From IMG/VR virus record IMGVR_UViG_3300046804_005392, positions 1-64,000 of that record: a stretch of 64,000 nucleotides of DNA. One strand, given 5' to 3'. This DNA comes from a virus. Position numbers and translations under genes: made by a program. A model generated the notes under the pieces. It saw only the letters and a list, made by a program, of their open reading frames with translations, ran no database searches and was not told the DNA's origin. Numbering within the stretch: the first letter of the stretch is position 1; the number at the start of each line of letters is the position of its first letter. Positions 25,077 through 33,364 of the stretch are shown here, piece by piece.

Positions 25077-25110
25077 GTCTCTTGACGAGCGACAAGAAAG
25101 AGGGTAGGCT
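25077..25110 (+). promoter_or_regulatory. Palindrome-family promoter 2
   Basis: TTGACG (25082-25087), 17 bp, TAGGCT (25105-25110), with the degenerate palindrome over the -35. Drives the gene at 25157. Confidence 0.7.
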
Positions 25111-25156
25111 GGTTTTAGAAGAAAAAAACAAATTAGAAGCAAAAAAGGGGAAAATC

Positions 25157-25621
25157 ATGGGAACCCAAGACTTTGCTCTTACGGCCCATTTCGCCGTCAT
25201 GTACATGGAAGCTTTTTCGGGGTCTGAAAAAGGTAATCAAATGATAATGAAGATGAGCCTTGCTCATTTATCATTCATGATAGAACACGGAAAAGAGGGG
25301 AGTTTTAAAGAGTTCATAAAGGGTGTGACCGAGGGCCAAACCCCCCAAAGCTGGGATTTGGTACCCAAACTTTACAAAGAAAGAAAAGAAAAGGCCGAGG
25401 CGGAGGCGCGGGCCAAGCAAAAGGCTGAGGCCGAGGCCCCGGCGTTAATCGCTGCGTACAACGCTAAATTGGAGGAGTGGGCGCGCGAGATTGAAGCGGC
25501 CTATTATGGAAGCGAAGTTACCGCAATATCTGAAGGGTGTCGGGTATTAAAAAGAAACGGGGTTTCGATATCTAACAGAAAAGCGGCGGTACGCCTGTGG
25601 CAATCCAGGCGCGCTGCCTAG
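25157..25621 (+). CDS. Unknown helical protein
   Basis: 154 residues from ATG 25157 (AGGGG upstream). N-terminal Met-rich helical part, then a charged Ala/Glu/Lys coiled-coil stretch (ERKEKAEAEARAKQKAEAEA), then a C-terminal part with VLKRNGVSISNRKAA. No family recognised. Confidence 0.7.
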   Translation: MGTQDFALTAHFAVMYMEAFSGSEKGNQMIMKMSLAHLSFMIEHGKEGSFKEFIKGVTEGQTPQSWDLVPKLYKERKEKAEAEARAKQKAEAEAPALIAAYNAKLEEWAREIEAAYYGSEVTAISEGCRVLKRNGVSISNRKAAVRLWQSRRAA

Positions 25622-25637
25622 TCAAAAAACCTTACAA

Positions 25638-25668
25638 CCCCCGCCCGTTAATTAAAAAATGGCGGGGG
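25638..25668 (+). terminator. Probable terminator
   Basis: CCCCCGCC (25638-25645) and GGCGGGGG (25661-25668) form an eight-pair stem; the following tract is AATTTAAAT rather than pure T. Confidence 0.6.
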
Positions 25669-25688
25669 AATTTAAATAGGGGAATGGC

Positions 25689-25949
25689 ATGGAACAGCTC
25701 AAATGGAGAGTCCCCGTTGTTGCCACCCATGTTTGGGTGGATGAGGTAAACGAACAGGAGGGCATCGCGCTGGTCGAGTGGGTACGGTGCTTACGATGCG
25801 ACCCCTACGACCCCGAGCAAAGGCCGTACAAGCAGGCAGCGGTTAGCTTATCGGAGGTCCGCATCGCAAAAGCCGGCGATTGCCCATACGTCGCTGAAAT
25901 TACCGAAGACGAGGCGCGTAGAACGGGTGTGCCGATTAGCTGCTGTTAG
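25689..25949 (+). CDS. Unknown small protein
   Basis: 86 residues with a GGGG site upstream. Looks like a small beta-rich domain (WRVPVVATHVWVDEVNEQEG) with four cysteines, ending in Cys-Cys. No family recognised. Confidence 0.65.
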   Translation: MEQLKWRVPVVATHVWVDEVNEQEGIALVEWVRCLRCDPYDPEQRPYKQAAVSLSEVRIAKAGDCPYVAEITEDEARRTGVPISCC

Positions 25950-26011
25950 GGAATAGCCGCCATTTCGGACACGAACAAAAATTAACAAAGAATAATCAGT
26001 GGAGAATTGAG

Positions 26012-26320
26012 ATGGAAAATAACAACAACAACGCCGCCGTCGATTTGGACAGCAAAGGCCGCCCGCGCTTTGCTCAATATGATTGCAATAATAATAAATA
26101 TTATATGCAAATCGAAAACGCCATGAAACTGGCGGACGAATTGATGACGGGGGATGAATACATACGCCCTCAAAAGGCGGATTTCTTTATGGCAAAGCTT
26201 AAAGCTTCAGACGCATGGAAAAGCCTGAACCTTGTCACCCGTCCCATTGTGGAACTGCGTTGGCTCCAAAAATGGAATGAATTTAAACGTTCTGGGATGT
26301 GGCCGCGAGAAGCGGATTAA
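26012..26320 (+). CDS. Poly-asparagine protein, paralogue of 23598
   Basis: 102 residues: Met-Glu, five asparagines, AAVDLDSKGRPR, then YDCNNNKYYMQIENAMKLAD and SLNLVTRPIVELRWLQKW. Clear paralogue of the protein at 23598, with a shorter repeat and no C-terminal extension. Function unknown. Confidence 0.72.
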   Translation: MENNNNNAAVDLDSKGRPRFAQYDCNNNKYYMQIENAMKLADELMTGDEYIRPQKADFFMAKLKASDAWKSLNLVTRPIVELRWLQKWNEFKRSGMWPREAD

Positions 26321-26355
26321 GTCCACCTGGTAACAGAGAGTAGGGAAAGTTATTT

Positions 26356-27207
26356 ATGTCACTTAATGACAAAACATTAATGCGCTTTTTCCAAGAAAAA
26401 GGAAAAGGAACAAAAGTAGAAAAAACCAAAAACGGTATAAAGGCCGAAGTACGTTACCCTTTTACGAAGTATGAAATCACTATATGTTTAAAAAGATTGG
26501 ATACGAGAACCGTAATAACTTACGAATCTCGCTCAAGAAAGACTAAAAGATATAAAACATACGTGACGTATGATGAGGGAATGGCCGGGCTTCATTTTGA
26601 GTATTTTTACGAATGGAATAAAGATATTCAAAAAGAAATAATGAGGAATAAAATAATCAATAGCGAAAAAAAGTCACACGAAAATGTAGCAAAGGACTAC
26701 GGAAGAAGCGAGTCGTTTTTAGTCTTGGGCGAAAGAATAAGCCAACAAGAAGATGAGTGTAAGGAGGTATTTTACGAATACTCTAAAAATGATGTTATTA
26801 AAGAGGATCAATACAAATCCGCACTTATTGAGCTGGCGGAAGAAAAGTATTACGAGGAGGTTGATTATTATTGCGACGAGGCACAAACTGGTCACGGAGA
26901 GAGAACCTTTCCCCATATACTCGCGCACAGGGTGAGGAAAAAAATTGCGTTATTTGAAGTATTTAATGAAATTAAAAAAATGGGATTGCAGTTTAAAATA
27001 TTTGAAACAAATATGCAGGATTACTTATTAATAATAGGTATTAATGATGCAATAAGAACATTAATGATCTGCGAATGGGACTCGCAGACTCCGACATATA
27101 ACTTATCGAAGCAAAACGGAATGCTTCAATATCACATCAATACGTCGGAAGAAATGTTCCCAAAAAGGAACGTAGAGGCCGATACCCAGAAATTATTATT
27201 AATCTAA
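26356..27207 (+). CDS. Unknown AT-rich gene product
   Basis: 283 residues rich in Lys, Glu, Ile and Tyr; its DNA is much more AT-rich than its neighbours. The N-terminal third has beta character (YEITICLKRLDTRTVITYES), the middle is helical. No family recognised. Base composition suggests recent acquisition. Confidence 0.72.
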   Translation: MSLNDKTLMRFFQEKGKGTKVEKTKNGIKAEVRYPFTKYEITICLKRLDTRTVITYESRSRKTKRYKTYVTYDEGMAGLHFEYFYEWNKDIQKEIMRNKIINSEKKSHENVAKDYGRSESFLVLGERISQQEDECKEVFYEYSKNDVIKEDQYKSALIELAEEKYYEEVDYYCDEAQTGHGERTFPHILAHRVRKKIALFEVFNEIKKMGLQFKIFETNMQDYLLIIGINDAIRTLMICEWDSQTPTYNLSKQNGMLQYHINTSEEMFPKRNVEADTQKLLLI

Positions 27208-27223
27208 AGGAAGGGGCATAAAA

Positions 27224-27814
27224 ATGACAATTGCAAAATGCACCATCACAAAAGATGGTATTTACGCCTTTCCGGATCATGGCAGGCTATATGAAGCTGC
27301 CAAGTTTGCCTACTTGGTGGCACAAACGTTTAAAGACAGCCGAAAAAGGCGAGAAGGCAAGGATGATGAAGGGGGGCGCAAATGGGGGCCTGCCTCGTTA
27401 TGGGTCACCCTTGGCCAAATCGGCGAAGACTACCAAACAGGCGAATTTACCGTCCGCATTCAGAGACAGGGCGGGCGTCGATGGGACAAAAGATGGGAGG
27501 ATAGGTGGGGGAAAAAAGCGAAAGCCAGAAGCAAAAAAAACAATTACCAAAACAATTTTGTATGGCCGCACGACCGATACTACATAAAATTTTCACATAA
27601 AGAGGAGCAAAAAAAAGAAGCGTACCAGCATAACCATTTGGGATGGGCTTATGAACTGGGTTCATTTGATAAGTTTGACAATCTTCATATAATAGCCGAG
27701 CTTATTAAAGCAGTCAGTGCGTGTTCTGACTTGGAAATAACGGAAAAAAACCCGACGGGTGTACCGCAAAATCTTAGCCGAGTGGCGTCGTCAAGAGCGG
27801 AGGAGGGAAAGTAG
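27224..27814 (+). CDS. Unknown protein
   Basis: 196 residues, AAGG upstream of the ATG. Basic in the middle (RRWDKRWEDRWGKKAKARSKK). No family recognised. The stop overlaps the GTG start of the next gene. Confidence 0.65.
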   Translation: MTIAKCTITKDGIYAFPDHGRLYEAAKFAYLVAQTFKDSRKRREGKDDEGGRKWGPASLWVTLGQIGEDYQTGEFTVRIQRQGGRRWDKRWEDRWGKKAKARSKKNNYQNNFVWPHDRYYIKFSHKEEQKKEAYQHNHLGWAYELGSFDKFDNLHIIAELIKAVSACSDLEITEKNPTGVPQNLSRVASSRAEEGK

Positions 27815-28176
27815 TGAACTGGAACCCAGAAAATTTCTACCTATATAAACAAAAGGAAGAAATTGAGAGCGCTATTAGTGAAGATCCGAATTTGGGGAAG
27901 CTTTTGCGCCTCATGATACCTCTCTTTATGGACTACAACAGACATTTTGAGGAAATGATAGGCAATCGGCGTGTTAATGTTGAAATAACATTGAGTATGT
28001 CGAGTTTCTATGCGCGGGGGTACATCATAATGCTACACCGAAAACCTTATCTACTATGCGCAGGAAACGGCGATTACTATGAGTTTTTTGATAAACTATA
28101 CGATTTGTTTGAGCGCCATCCAGAGGTAGAGATGGTTTATGACGAAGTAGTGGATATAGAAGAAAACGATTTGTAA
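27814..28176 (+). CDS. Unknown protein
   Basis: 120 residues from GTG 27814, overlapping the previous stop by one base, with GGAGG upstream. Acidic, with FYARGYIIMLHRKPYLLC in the centre and an acidic end. No family recognised. Confidence 0.65.
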   Translation: MNWNPENFYLYKQKEEIESAISEDPNLGKLLRLMIPLFMDYNRHFEEMIGNRRVNVEITLSMSSFYARGYIIMLHRKPYLLCAGNGDYYEFFDKLYDLFERHPEVEMVYDEVVDIEENDL

Positions 28177-28195
28177 CAAAAAAGGAGGCTTCCTA

Positions 28196-28336
28196 ATGTT
28201 TTGATTTGACAAAAAGAAAAAAGAAAAAGAGGCATGCGAAGCGGTTTTAAAACTTCTCATTGCCGTGACGAAGTTAAATGCCACCTTAGATGTTATTTTG
28301 GCACAACAAAAGCCAAAAGTGAACGAGTTAAAGTAG
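28196..28336 (+). pseudogene. Small gene with in-frame TGA at codon 3
   Basis: A strong AAAGGAGG site precedes ATG 28196. The frame reads Met-Phe-TGA-Phe-Asp and then stays open for 43 codons (KKKKEKEACEAVLKLLIAV...), ending in TAG. The peptide looks like a Lys-rich start followed by an amphipathic helix. No other good start exists in the frame. Either a nonsense mutation of a Trp codon, a sequencing error or readthrough. TGA is used as a normal stop elsewhere in the window. Confidence 0.5.
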
Positions 28337-28355
28337 AGAAGTAGAGGGGATATAA

Positions 28356-28733
28356 ATGAACAGCCCCTTAGAAACTTATGAAGAGTTTCTCAGACTTATG
28401 CGCAGCGCGGAAGGGGAAATAGAAAATCTCCTGAGCGATATTTCCTCAATGGATGACTGGCCGCCGGGCCACGAACAATATTGGGAAATGAATAAAGAAA
28501 AGATAGCCCAGCGGCTGGTCTGGATAAAAGAAGATTTCGTCGCTGCTGCAAATTTCTGGCGAGAGAGCGGCGTGGAGGGTGCGATGGCTAGTTTTTGCTA
28601 CGGCTCCTCGACCATAGAGTTAGCGGAGGAACGCCCCGCTTGGGGGTTATCTCGGGTAGCCCAGGCAGAACGCGAACTCCCCTCCCTTTCCGACGAAGGG
28701 GCGCGGGAGTTAATAAAAAGAATTTTCCAATAG
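28356..28733 (+). CDS. Unknown protein, paralogue of the next gene
   Basis: 125 helical residues. Shared pattern with the protein at 28749: WPPGHEQYWEM versus WPLGHERYVDM, AQAERELPSLSDEGAREL versus TRAERECCSLSNEDVRKR, in the same order. AGGGG lies upstream. Function unknown. Confidence 0.7.
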   Translation: MNSPLETYEEFLRLMRSAEGEIENLLSDISSMDDWPPGHEQYWEMNKEKIAQRLVWIKEDFVAAANFWRESGVEGAMASFCYGSSTIELAEERPAWGLSRVAQAERELPSLSDEGARELIKRIFQ

Positions 28734-28748
28734 AAGGGAGGCGCCTTA

Positions 28749-29264
28749 ATGACGCACTGGGACAGGTTTGATCGGGTTCCTCCGGTTGTGGCCGAATACC
28801 ACAAAGTTACGCTTCACGCCGACCGTGAGGTCGCGCGTCTCCATAGCGACGTTGTGTCGAGGTGCCGTTGGCCTCTCGGCCACGAGCGGTACGTGGACAT
28901 GAGTATGGGAAGTCTATTAAAGCGTTGTCGAGAGGTTAAATGCACCTTGGAGACGGCGCTCCGCTTTGTCGAGGGGAGCAATGTTAAAGATGTCATGGAA
29001 GATCTTGGATTGGATCCTCGTCATGTCAGCAAGACGGAGTTCCGCCTTACGGAGCACCTACGCAAAATAACACGCGCCGAACGCGAGTGTTGTTCCCTTT
29101 CCAACGAGGACGTACGAAAACGTTTTATAGATATTTTTGCAGAGCGGGGTCCGCAAAAACGGAGCAGGCCGAACGCGGACCCCCTTCCCGTTCCGACGGA
29201 GGGGAGGGGAGGGGAGTTAATAATACTAATAAGGATCCCGTCGAGTACTTCCTCCTTGGGATGA
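28749..29264 (+). CDS. Unknown protein, paralogue of the previous gene
   Basis: 171 residues; the first ~135 align with the protein at 28356 and the last ~35 are a Pro/Arg/Gly-rich tail. GGGAGGCG precedes the ATG. The pair probably arose by tandem duplication. Confidence 0.7.
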   Translation: MTHWDRFDRVPPVVAEYHKVTLHADREVARLHSDVVSRCRWPLGHERYVDMSMGSLLKRCREVKCTLETALRFVEGSNVKDVMEDLGLDPRHVSKTEFRLTEHLRKITRAERECCSLSNEDVRKRFIDIFAERGPQKRSRPNADPLPVPTEGRGGELIILIRIPSSTSSLG

Positions 29265-29404
29265 TTATAGTCAGCGGCCTTATTCTCCTCTATCATCTTG
29301 CGGGCGCGCTGTTTCACGAGATAAGAGCGGCGGGGGACGGCCCCGTTGTGTTAGTTTGCGGTATTGCACTTTTGGCGTTGTTTTTGTGGAACGATCGGCC
29401 CTGA
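29261..29404 (+). CDS. Small two-helix membrane protein
   Basis: 47 residues from ATG 29261 (start uncertain; no clear ribosome site, so it may be coupled to the gene it overlaps). Two hydrophobic segments, MIIVSGLILLYHLAGALF and VVLVCGIALLALFLW, with a short polar loop. Function unknown. Confidence 0.5.
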   Translation: MIIVSGLILLYHLAGALFHEIRAAGDGPVVLVCGIALLALFLWNDRP

Positions 29405-29483
29405 GCGATTCCGCTTGCGCTAATCACGTAAGCGGGCTAGAACCGTCTAAGAGTCTAAGGAATTTGTATAAAAAGAGGAAAAA

Positions 29484-29609
29484 ATGGACGTATTTGTGTC
29501 TGGTAATAAGATTGTCGCGGGCCTCGCGCTGGGCGGCATAGTTTTGTTAGTCTGGTGTACGGTAAAAATAGTTCGCTGGTGGGATAAGCTCCGCCGTCCG
29601 GACGACTGA
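29484..29609 (+). CDS. Small single-pass membrane protein
   Basis: 41 residues, AGAGG upstream of ATG 29484. One membrane helix (VAGLALGGIVLLVWC) followed by a basic end (KIVRWWDKLRRPDD). First of a run of very small membrane proteins to 34203. Confidence 0.6.
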   Translation: MDVFVSGNKIVAGLALGGIVLLVWCTVKIVRWWDKLRRPDD

Positions 29610-29663
29610 GGTTACGGCGGGGGATAATTCTAACAAAAAATTTAAGCTATAAAGGGGTTTACT

Positions 29664-30080
29664 ATGGGATTGTTTAATTTTGGTAAGACGTTCGCTAAGT
29701 TTACGGGTGAAGGCGTTGAGCGTCAGAAGGTGTTGTCAGCGGCCGCTGCTGCGTGTGCCTTAGTTGCTTACGCAGACAAGAAGGCGGAGCCCGCAGAGCG
29801 TGAAGTAACCTTGGCGTTACTGCTAAGACACAAAAAAATCGGAAATTATTTTGAAGAGAAGGAGATTAGGGGGGCGTTTAACGAGGCCATGTCCCTTGTG
29901 GGGGATGTACAAGGCCAGTTGGAGCTGCGGCGTCAAGTGGTGGCGATGAAGGGCACCGGGGACATTGCGCAAGACATTTATGCTTTCGGGTGGGTTGTCG
30001 CCGGTGAGGAGCCGAACGAGGAGGAGAAGAAGGTTCTGCAAACGCTTGCAGAGCTGTTAGACGTTCCGGCTAACCTTTAA
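29664..30080 (+). CDS. TerB-like protein
   Basis: 138 residues. Helical, with ACALVAYADKKAEPAEREV, the characteristic acidic motif near the start of TerB-family domains, and a second GEEPNEEEKKVLQTLAELL. TerB domains occur in tellurite-resistance and stress proteins and in phages; metal-dependent membrane association is proposed for the family. AAGGGG precedes the ATG. Confidence 0.78.
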   Translation: MGLFNFGKTFAKFTGEGVERQKVLSAAAAACALVAYADKKAEPAEREVTLALLLRHKKIGNYFEEKEIRGAFNEAMSLVGDVQGQLELRRQVVAMKGTGDIAQDIYAFGWVVAGEEPNEEEKKVLQTLAELLDVPANL

Positions 30081-30097
30081 TTTTTTGGGGGCGTGCG

Positions 30098-30316
30098 GTG
30101 TCGGCGAAGCCTGTTTTTCAGTGGGAGCAGTATGAGGATGACCTTGTAACGCTGCAAGAATTGTTGGCGGCGATAGGGGCCGTGATCGCGCCTGTGTGCG
30201 GGGCTTGCAAAAAACGCGAGTTCCAGCGGCTGGCCGGGGCCGCCTGCCCCAAAACTAAAAAAGATATTTTAAAGGTGGCGCAACACTTCGTGACGTTGCA
30301 GCCGCCGTTGGTATAA
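30098..30316 (+). CDS. Small protein with CxxC
   Basis: 72 residues from GTG 30098. One CGAC motif and a further Cys (AACPK). Helical. No family recognised. Confidence 0.55.
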   Translation: MSAKPVFQWEQYEDDLVTLQELLAAIGAVIAPVCGACKKREFQRLAGAACPKTKKDILKVAQHFVTLQPPLV

Positions 30317-30326
30317 GCGGAGGAGT

Positions 30327-30443
30327 ATGCAGGAATTTTTAGAGGCGCTTAGCTGTGCGTTAGGGGCACTGGCTAAGGTGCTTTTTTACGCCCTAATAAT
30401 TATTATTTTGGGGGCGCTTTTATGGGGGCTGCTGTTCCGTTAA
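30327..30443 (+). CDS. Small membrane protein
   Basis: 38 residues with GGAGGAG before ATG 30327. A hydrophobic segment ([20 protein letters not shown]) fills the C-terminal half. Function unknown. Confidence 0.58.
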   Translation: MQEFLEALSCALGALAKVLFYALIIIILGALLWGLLFR

Positions 30444-30829
30444 AAAACCCCTCGGAGGTAACGAGGTGGTTGCAGTTGGCCCCTCGTTGCCGCCTTACCC
30501 TACAGGCGGAACCGTTTAGTCCGAGGGTACCGTCTAAGTGCGGTACGCCCGGGTTCCCCTGTGTCCCTACGGAGGTCGAGCTACTTCCTTGGGGGCTGCC
30601 GTCGGATAACGGACTTTCCGGCATATTAGGGAGGTATCGGGGGGTAAAGAGGAGTTTTCGTCTACAGGAAATGCGGACAGGTCGTGTAGCAACGTATCCC
30701 ATACCTCGTGCGGACGGCATATCCGTTACGTCGGAAGGCGTAATTAAACTAAGACTTACCGCAGCACGCGTGACCTTGAGCCTCATGCGCGTGCATAACC
30801 AAGGAGATGGTACTGATGCTCAGGGTTAA
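30422..30829 (+). CDS. Unknown protein upstream of dUTPase
   Basis: 135 residues from ATG 30422, overlapping the previous small gene by 22 bases and the dUTPase start by 14. Composition is Pro/Arg-rich with no recognised domain. It fits the operon's overlapping style, but the start has only a weak site, so confidence is moderate. Confidence 0.5.
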   Translation: MGAAVPLKNPSEVTRWLQLAPRCRLTLQAEPFSPRVPSKCGTPGFPCVPTEVELLPWGLPSDNGLSGILGRYRGVKRSFRLQEMRTGRVATYPIPRADGISVTSEGVIKLRLTAARVTLSLMRVHNQGDGTDAQG

Positions 30830-31322
30830 AGTTAAAGACGTGCGTGGCGGGGCGCTGCTTCCCGCTTACGCGACGGAAGGAAGCGCAGGTATGGACCTGC
30901 ACGCCGCTATCCCCGAGTCGCTGATCCTTCAACCGTTGCGCCGCGCGTTGATTCCGTGCGGAATCGCGTTGGAACTGCCGGAAGGCTATGAGGCACAGCT
31001 TCGCCCTCGTTCCGGCCTTGCGCTTAAGTTCGGGGTAACTGTCGCCAATGCGCCGGGAACGGTAGATTCCGACTATCGGGGGGAGATTAGCGTTTTATTA
31101 ATTAACCTTTCTGACGAGCCGTGCTTAATTGAGCCGGGGCAACGGGTGGCGCAGATGGTTATTGCGCGCGTGCAAAAGGTCGCCTTAGCGTGGGCTGAGG
31201 AGCTGGGCGACACCAAGCGGGGTGCGGGGGGGTTTGGTTCCACCGGGCAGACAGGCGCCTCGGTAAAGAGTTTAACGCTTAGCAACACCGGCTTACGCTA
31301 CGAAGACGAGGGGGTCGTTTAG
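30816..31322 (+). CDS. dut: dUTPase
   Basis: Hydrolyses dUTP to dUMP, keeping uracil out of DNA and feeding thymidylate synthesis. Trimeric dUTPase motifs are in order: AGMDLHA (I), [10 protein letters not shown] (II/III region), [11 protein letters not shown] (with the catalytic Asp), RVAQMVI (IV) and GAGGFGSTG (V). The start is ATG 30816, nine bases from AAGGAG; ATG 30807 is too close to it. 168 residues, slightly longer than usual because of a C-terminal tail. Confidence 0.95.
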   Translation: MLRVKVKDVRGGALLPAYATEGSAGMDLHAAIPESLILQPLRRALIPCGIALELPEGYEAQLRPRSGLALKFGVTVANAPGTVDSDYRGEISVLLINLSDEPCLIEPGQRVAQMVIARVQKVALAWAEELGDTKRGAGGFGSTGQTGASVKSLTLSNTGLRYEDEGVV

Positions 31323-31324
31323 TT

Positions 31325-31678
31325 ATGAGGGGGCGCACGATTACTAACCTAGGGCAGCTGCGCGTGGCTTTAGCGGGGCTGGAGGAGGAGAACGACGCGT
31401 TACCCGTCGTAGTCAATGCGGGGGCGTGTACCTTGCACGAATTACTCGTTACTTATCATACTTTCGCTTCGTTAGGCGTGGGGGCGGAGTGTGTTGAGGT
31501 GTTGACCTCTCCTACATGCCCGATCCCGCGAAGCGCGGCGCAAGTTATTGCAGATTTGTTACCGTCTATGCAGCAGAAGTGCGAAGGGGACGCTGTGGCC
31601 GCTCATTTTTTCGGGGCCGTCAGTTCCCTACTAGCATGGGTCCGCACGCAGGAACCTGCGCCCAAGGAGGAGTGGTAA
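31325..31678 (+). CDS. Unknown protein
   Basis: 117 residues, starting three bases after dut. N-terminal half resembles small phage proteins with LGQLRVALAGLEEENDALPVVV; the rest is helical. No function assigned. Confidence 0.65.
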   Translation: MRGRTITNLGQLRVALAGLEEENDALPVVVNAGACTLHELLVTYHTFASLGVGAECVEVLTSPTCPIPRSAAQVIADLLPSMQQKCEGDAVAAHFFGAVSSLLAWVRTQEPAPKEEW

Positions 31679-31782
31679 TTTCTCCGTGCATTTTTAATTT
31701 CGTTGCGGTACTATGCCTAGGGGGGTCGTTCTGAGGCCCCCCATAAAATGAAAATCAGTAAAGAAGAAGGGGCCTACATAAT

Positions 31783-32115
31783 ATGGACTATTACATTTTA
31801 CTAGCTTTCGGCGTTACTATTATTTCCGGTGTTGCGGCCTTATTCGCCGGGGCCAAGGCGAAGACCGCTGAGCGTGGGGGGGTTTGGATTACAACGGCGG
31901 CGGCCTTAATTGCCGTTTCGCTGCTTTCCTTGGGGCTGGGATTCCAGCACGCGCTTAGCCCGCATCTTCGGGCTATTCCTCGCGCGGCGCCCGTGTCGTA
32001 TCTTCCGGCTCCGGAGCGGGACAGCCATGAAGATGGCGATGACGATGACGATGAGGGGAACCCCTCCGCGCGGGCATCTCGTCCGAGCGTTTTGCTTGCT
32101 CCTTTGCGTCCTTAG
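31783..32115 (+). CDS. Two-helix membrane protein
   Basis: 110 residues. Two membrane helices (ILLAFGVTIISGVAALFAG and ITTAAALIAVSLLSLGLGF) and a C-terminal tail with an acidic stretch (HEDGDDDDDEG). The following gene is also membrane-anchored and the M23 peptidase is next, so a lysis role (spanin or holin) is possible. Confidence 0.65.
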   Translation: MDYYILLAFGVTIISGVAALFAGAKAKTAERGGVWITTAAALIAVSLLSLGLGFQHALSPHLRAIPRAAPVSYLPAPERDSHEDGDDDDDEGNPSARASRPSVLLAPLRP

Positions 32116-32161
32116 ACGGCTTGTCCGGGGGCAATTTATAAAATAAGGAGACTAAAAAATT

Positions 32162-32785
32162 ATGACAAAAAAATTGTTTGGGGCGGTCGCCGTAGTTGCG
32201 GTTGTCGTTGGAGCGGTAAGCGGAAGACTAAGCGCCCGCTCGCAGCTGAAAGGGTTGGAGGCGTCTTTGGCGGAGGCGCAAAGAGCTACCCGCTACGTAT
32301 GCGACTATACGTACACTGAGGATAAAATCATTGACGGATGCGAGTCCGTTTACCAGCGGCACATTTTGGAAGGGGGGCCGGGGGCATTAATAGGGTTTGC
32401 TTCGGAGATTCACGGTAAGGGAGCGAGGGTCGCTTTTGTTAAGGGCGGTAACGAGTATGCTTATTACCCGGCTCGCAGGTCTTTTCTTGCTTCGGGGCAA
32501 ACGGCTCGGGCGGAAGTCGCGTATGCCCCGGAGAAGGAGTCCTCTTTGGGGGACTTCGTTGACCAGCACGACGGGGAGGGGCAGACGAAAGTCATTGCGC
32601 CGTCTTCGGGGTCAGGCCCCGACGGAGTTTTGCCGGGCCCAAGGTACAACGGCGATACGCCAGCCGGGGACGAGGGGGAACAGCTTCCCCCTAAGTCAGA
32701 CGTGGGTCTGCTTGATCGGTTTTTTGGGGGCGACGGCCTTCCTTCTAAAGAGGGAGAGCCTTCCGGAAAAAAGCCTGCCTCGTAG
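32162..32785 (+). CDS. Membrane-anchored or exported protein
   Basis: 207 residues starting with a signal-anchor (KKLFGAVAVVAVVVGAV), then a short coiled segment and a globular part with two Cys (YVCDYTY, DGCES). The C-terminal 80 residues are Gly/Pro-rich and low complexity. Upstream of the M23 peptidase; possible cell-envelope role. Confidence 0.65.
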   Translation: MTKKLFGAVAVVAVVVGAVSGRLSARSQLKGLEASLAEAQRATRYVCDYTYTEDKIIDGCESVYQRHILEGGPGALIGFASEIHGKGARVAFVKGGNEYAYYPARRSFLASGQTARAEVAYAPEKESSLGDFVDQHDGEGQTKVIAPSSGSGPDGVLPGPRYNGDTPAGDEGEQLPPKSDVGLLDRFFGGDGLPSKEGEPSGKKPAS

Positions 32786-32796
32786 CCGGGGGCGCC

Positions 32797-33204
32797 GTGT
32801 GCCCTTCGTTGGGGCTGCCTATTAAACACGCCCGGATTACTTCTCGATTCGGACGCCGGCGTCATCCTATTGCTAAGTGCTCTCGTATGCATAAGGGCGT
32901 GGATTTTGCCGCCCCTTTGGGGACGCCCGTATATGCGACGGGGGACGGCGTGGTAAAGTCTGCGGGAAGGCGTGGCGGCTACGGGAATATGGTTACGCTA
33001 CGTCACGCTGCGGGCTTAGCTACTCGTTACGCGCACTTATCCCGTTTTGCTGATGGCGTTAGGCCGGGGGCGTCCGTGACGCGAGGGGCGATAATTGGTT
33101 ACGTAGGGTCTACGGGATATTCCACGGGGCCTCATCTTCACTACGAAGTGCTCCGACAAGGGGTTGCAGTTAACCCCTTGTCCTCAGAAATTGCGCGAAA
33201 ATGA
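32797..33204 (+). CDS. M23 family metallopeptidase (peptidoglycan hydrolase)
   Basis: 135 residues from GTG 32797. LytM-type zinc peptidase: ITSRFGRRRHP, the first ligands in MHKGVDFAAP (HxxxD) and the last in GPHLHYEV (HxH), with SRF and GYGNMVTLRH in between. All catalytic residues are present. No signal peptide; as a free catalytic domain it may act as endolysin with the neighbouring membrane proteins. Confidence 0.88.
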   Translation: MCPSLGLPIKHARITSRFGRRRHPIAKCSRMHKGVDFAAPLGTPVYATGDGVVKSAGRRGGYGNMVTLRHAAGLATRYAHLSRFADGVRPGASVTRGAIIGYVGSTGYSTGPHLHYEVLRQGVAVNPLSSEIARK

Positions 33205-33299
33205 GCGGCCACCTTGGCGGGTATGTGTGTGGCCGCTACCCCTCGCGGCAAAAAACCGTAGCAGATTGACCACAGTTTCTTTTAGGGGTGCGTTGTTTT

Positions 33300-33333
33300 G
33301 TCCCTCGACAAGCGACACTAAAAGGTGTAGTTT
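33300..33333 (+). promoter_or_regulatory. Palindrome-family promoter 3
   Basis: TCGACA (33305-33310), 17 bp, TAGTTT (33328-33333); GTCCCTCGACAAGCGAC (33300-33316) is a degenerate palindrome over the -35. Confidence 0.65.
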
Positions 33334-33364
33334 TGGGGTATTAGCCGACGAAAAAGAGGCTGCC

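Larger units (their letters stand above)
24959..25130 (+). repeat. Direct repeat copy 2: Ro60 3' end, terminator and promoter
   Basis: Second copy of the cassette at 22869-23037, here fused in frame to the helicase. Differences are few; the stop codon, terminator and promoter are all kept. Confidence 0.85.

Noticed and set aside
28196-28336. Genetic code change with TGA as tryptophan
   Set aside because: Many well-supported genes (for example recA and the nuclease at 14298) end in TGA with overlapping downstream starts.
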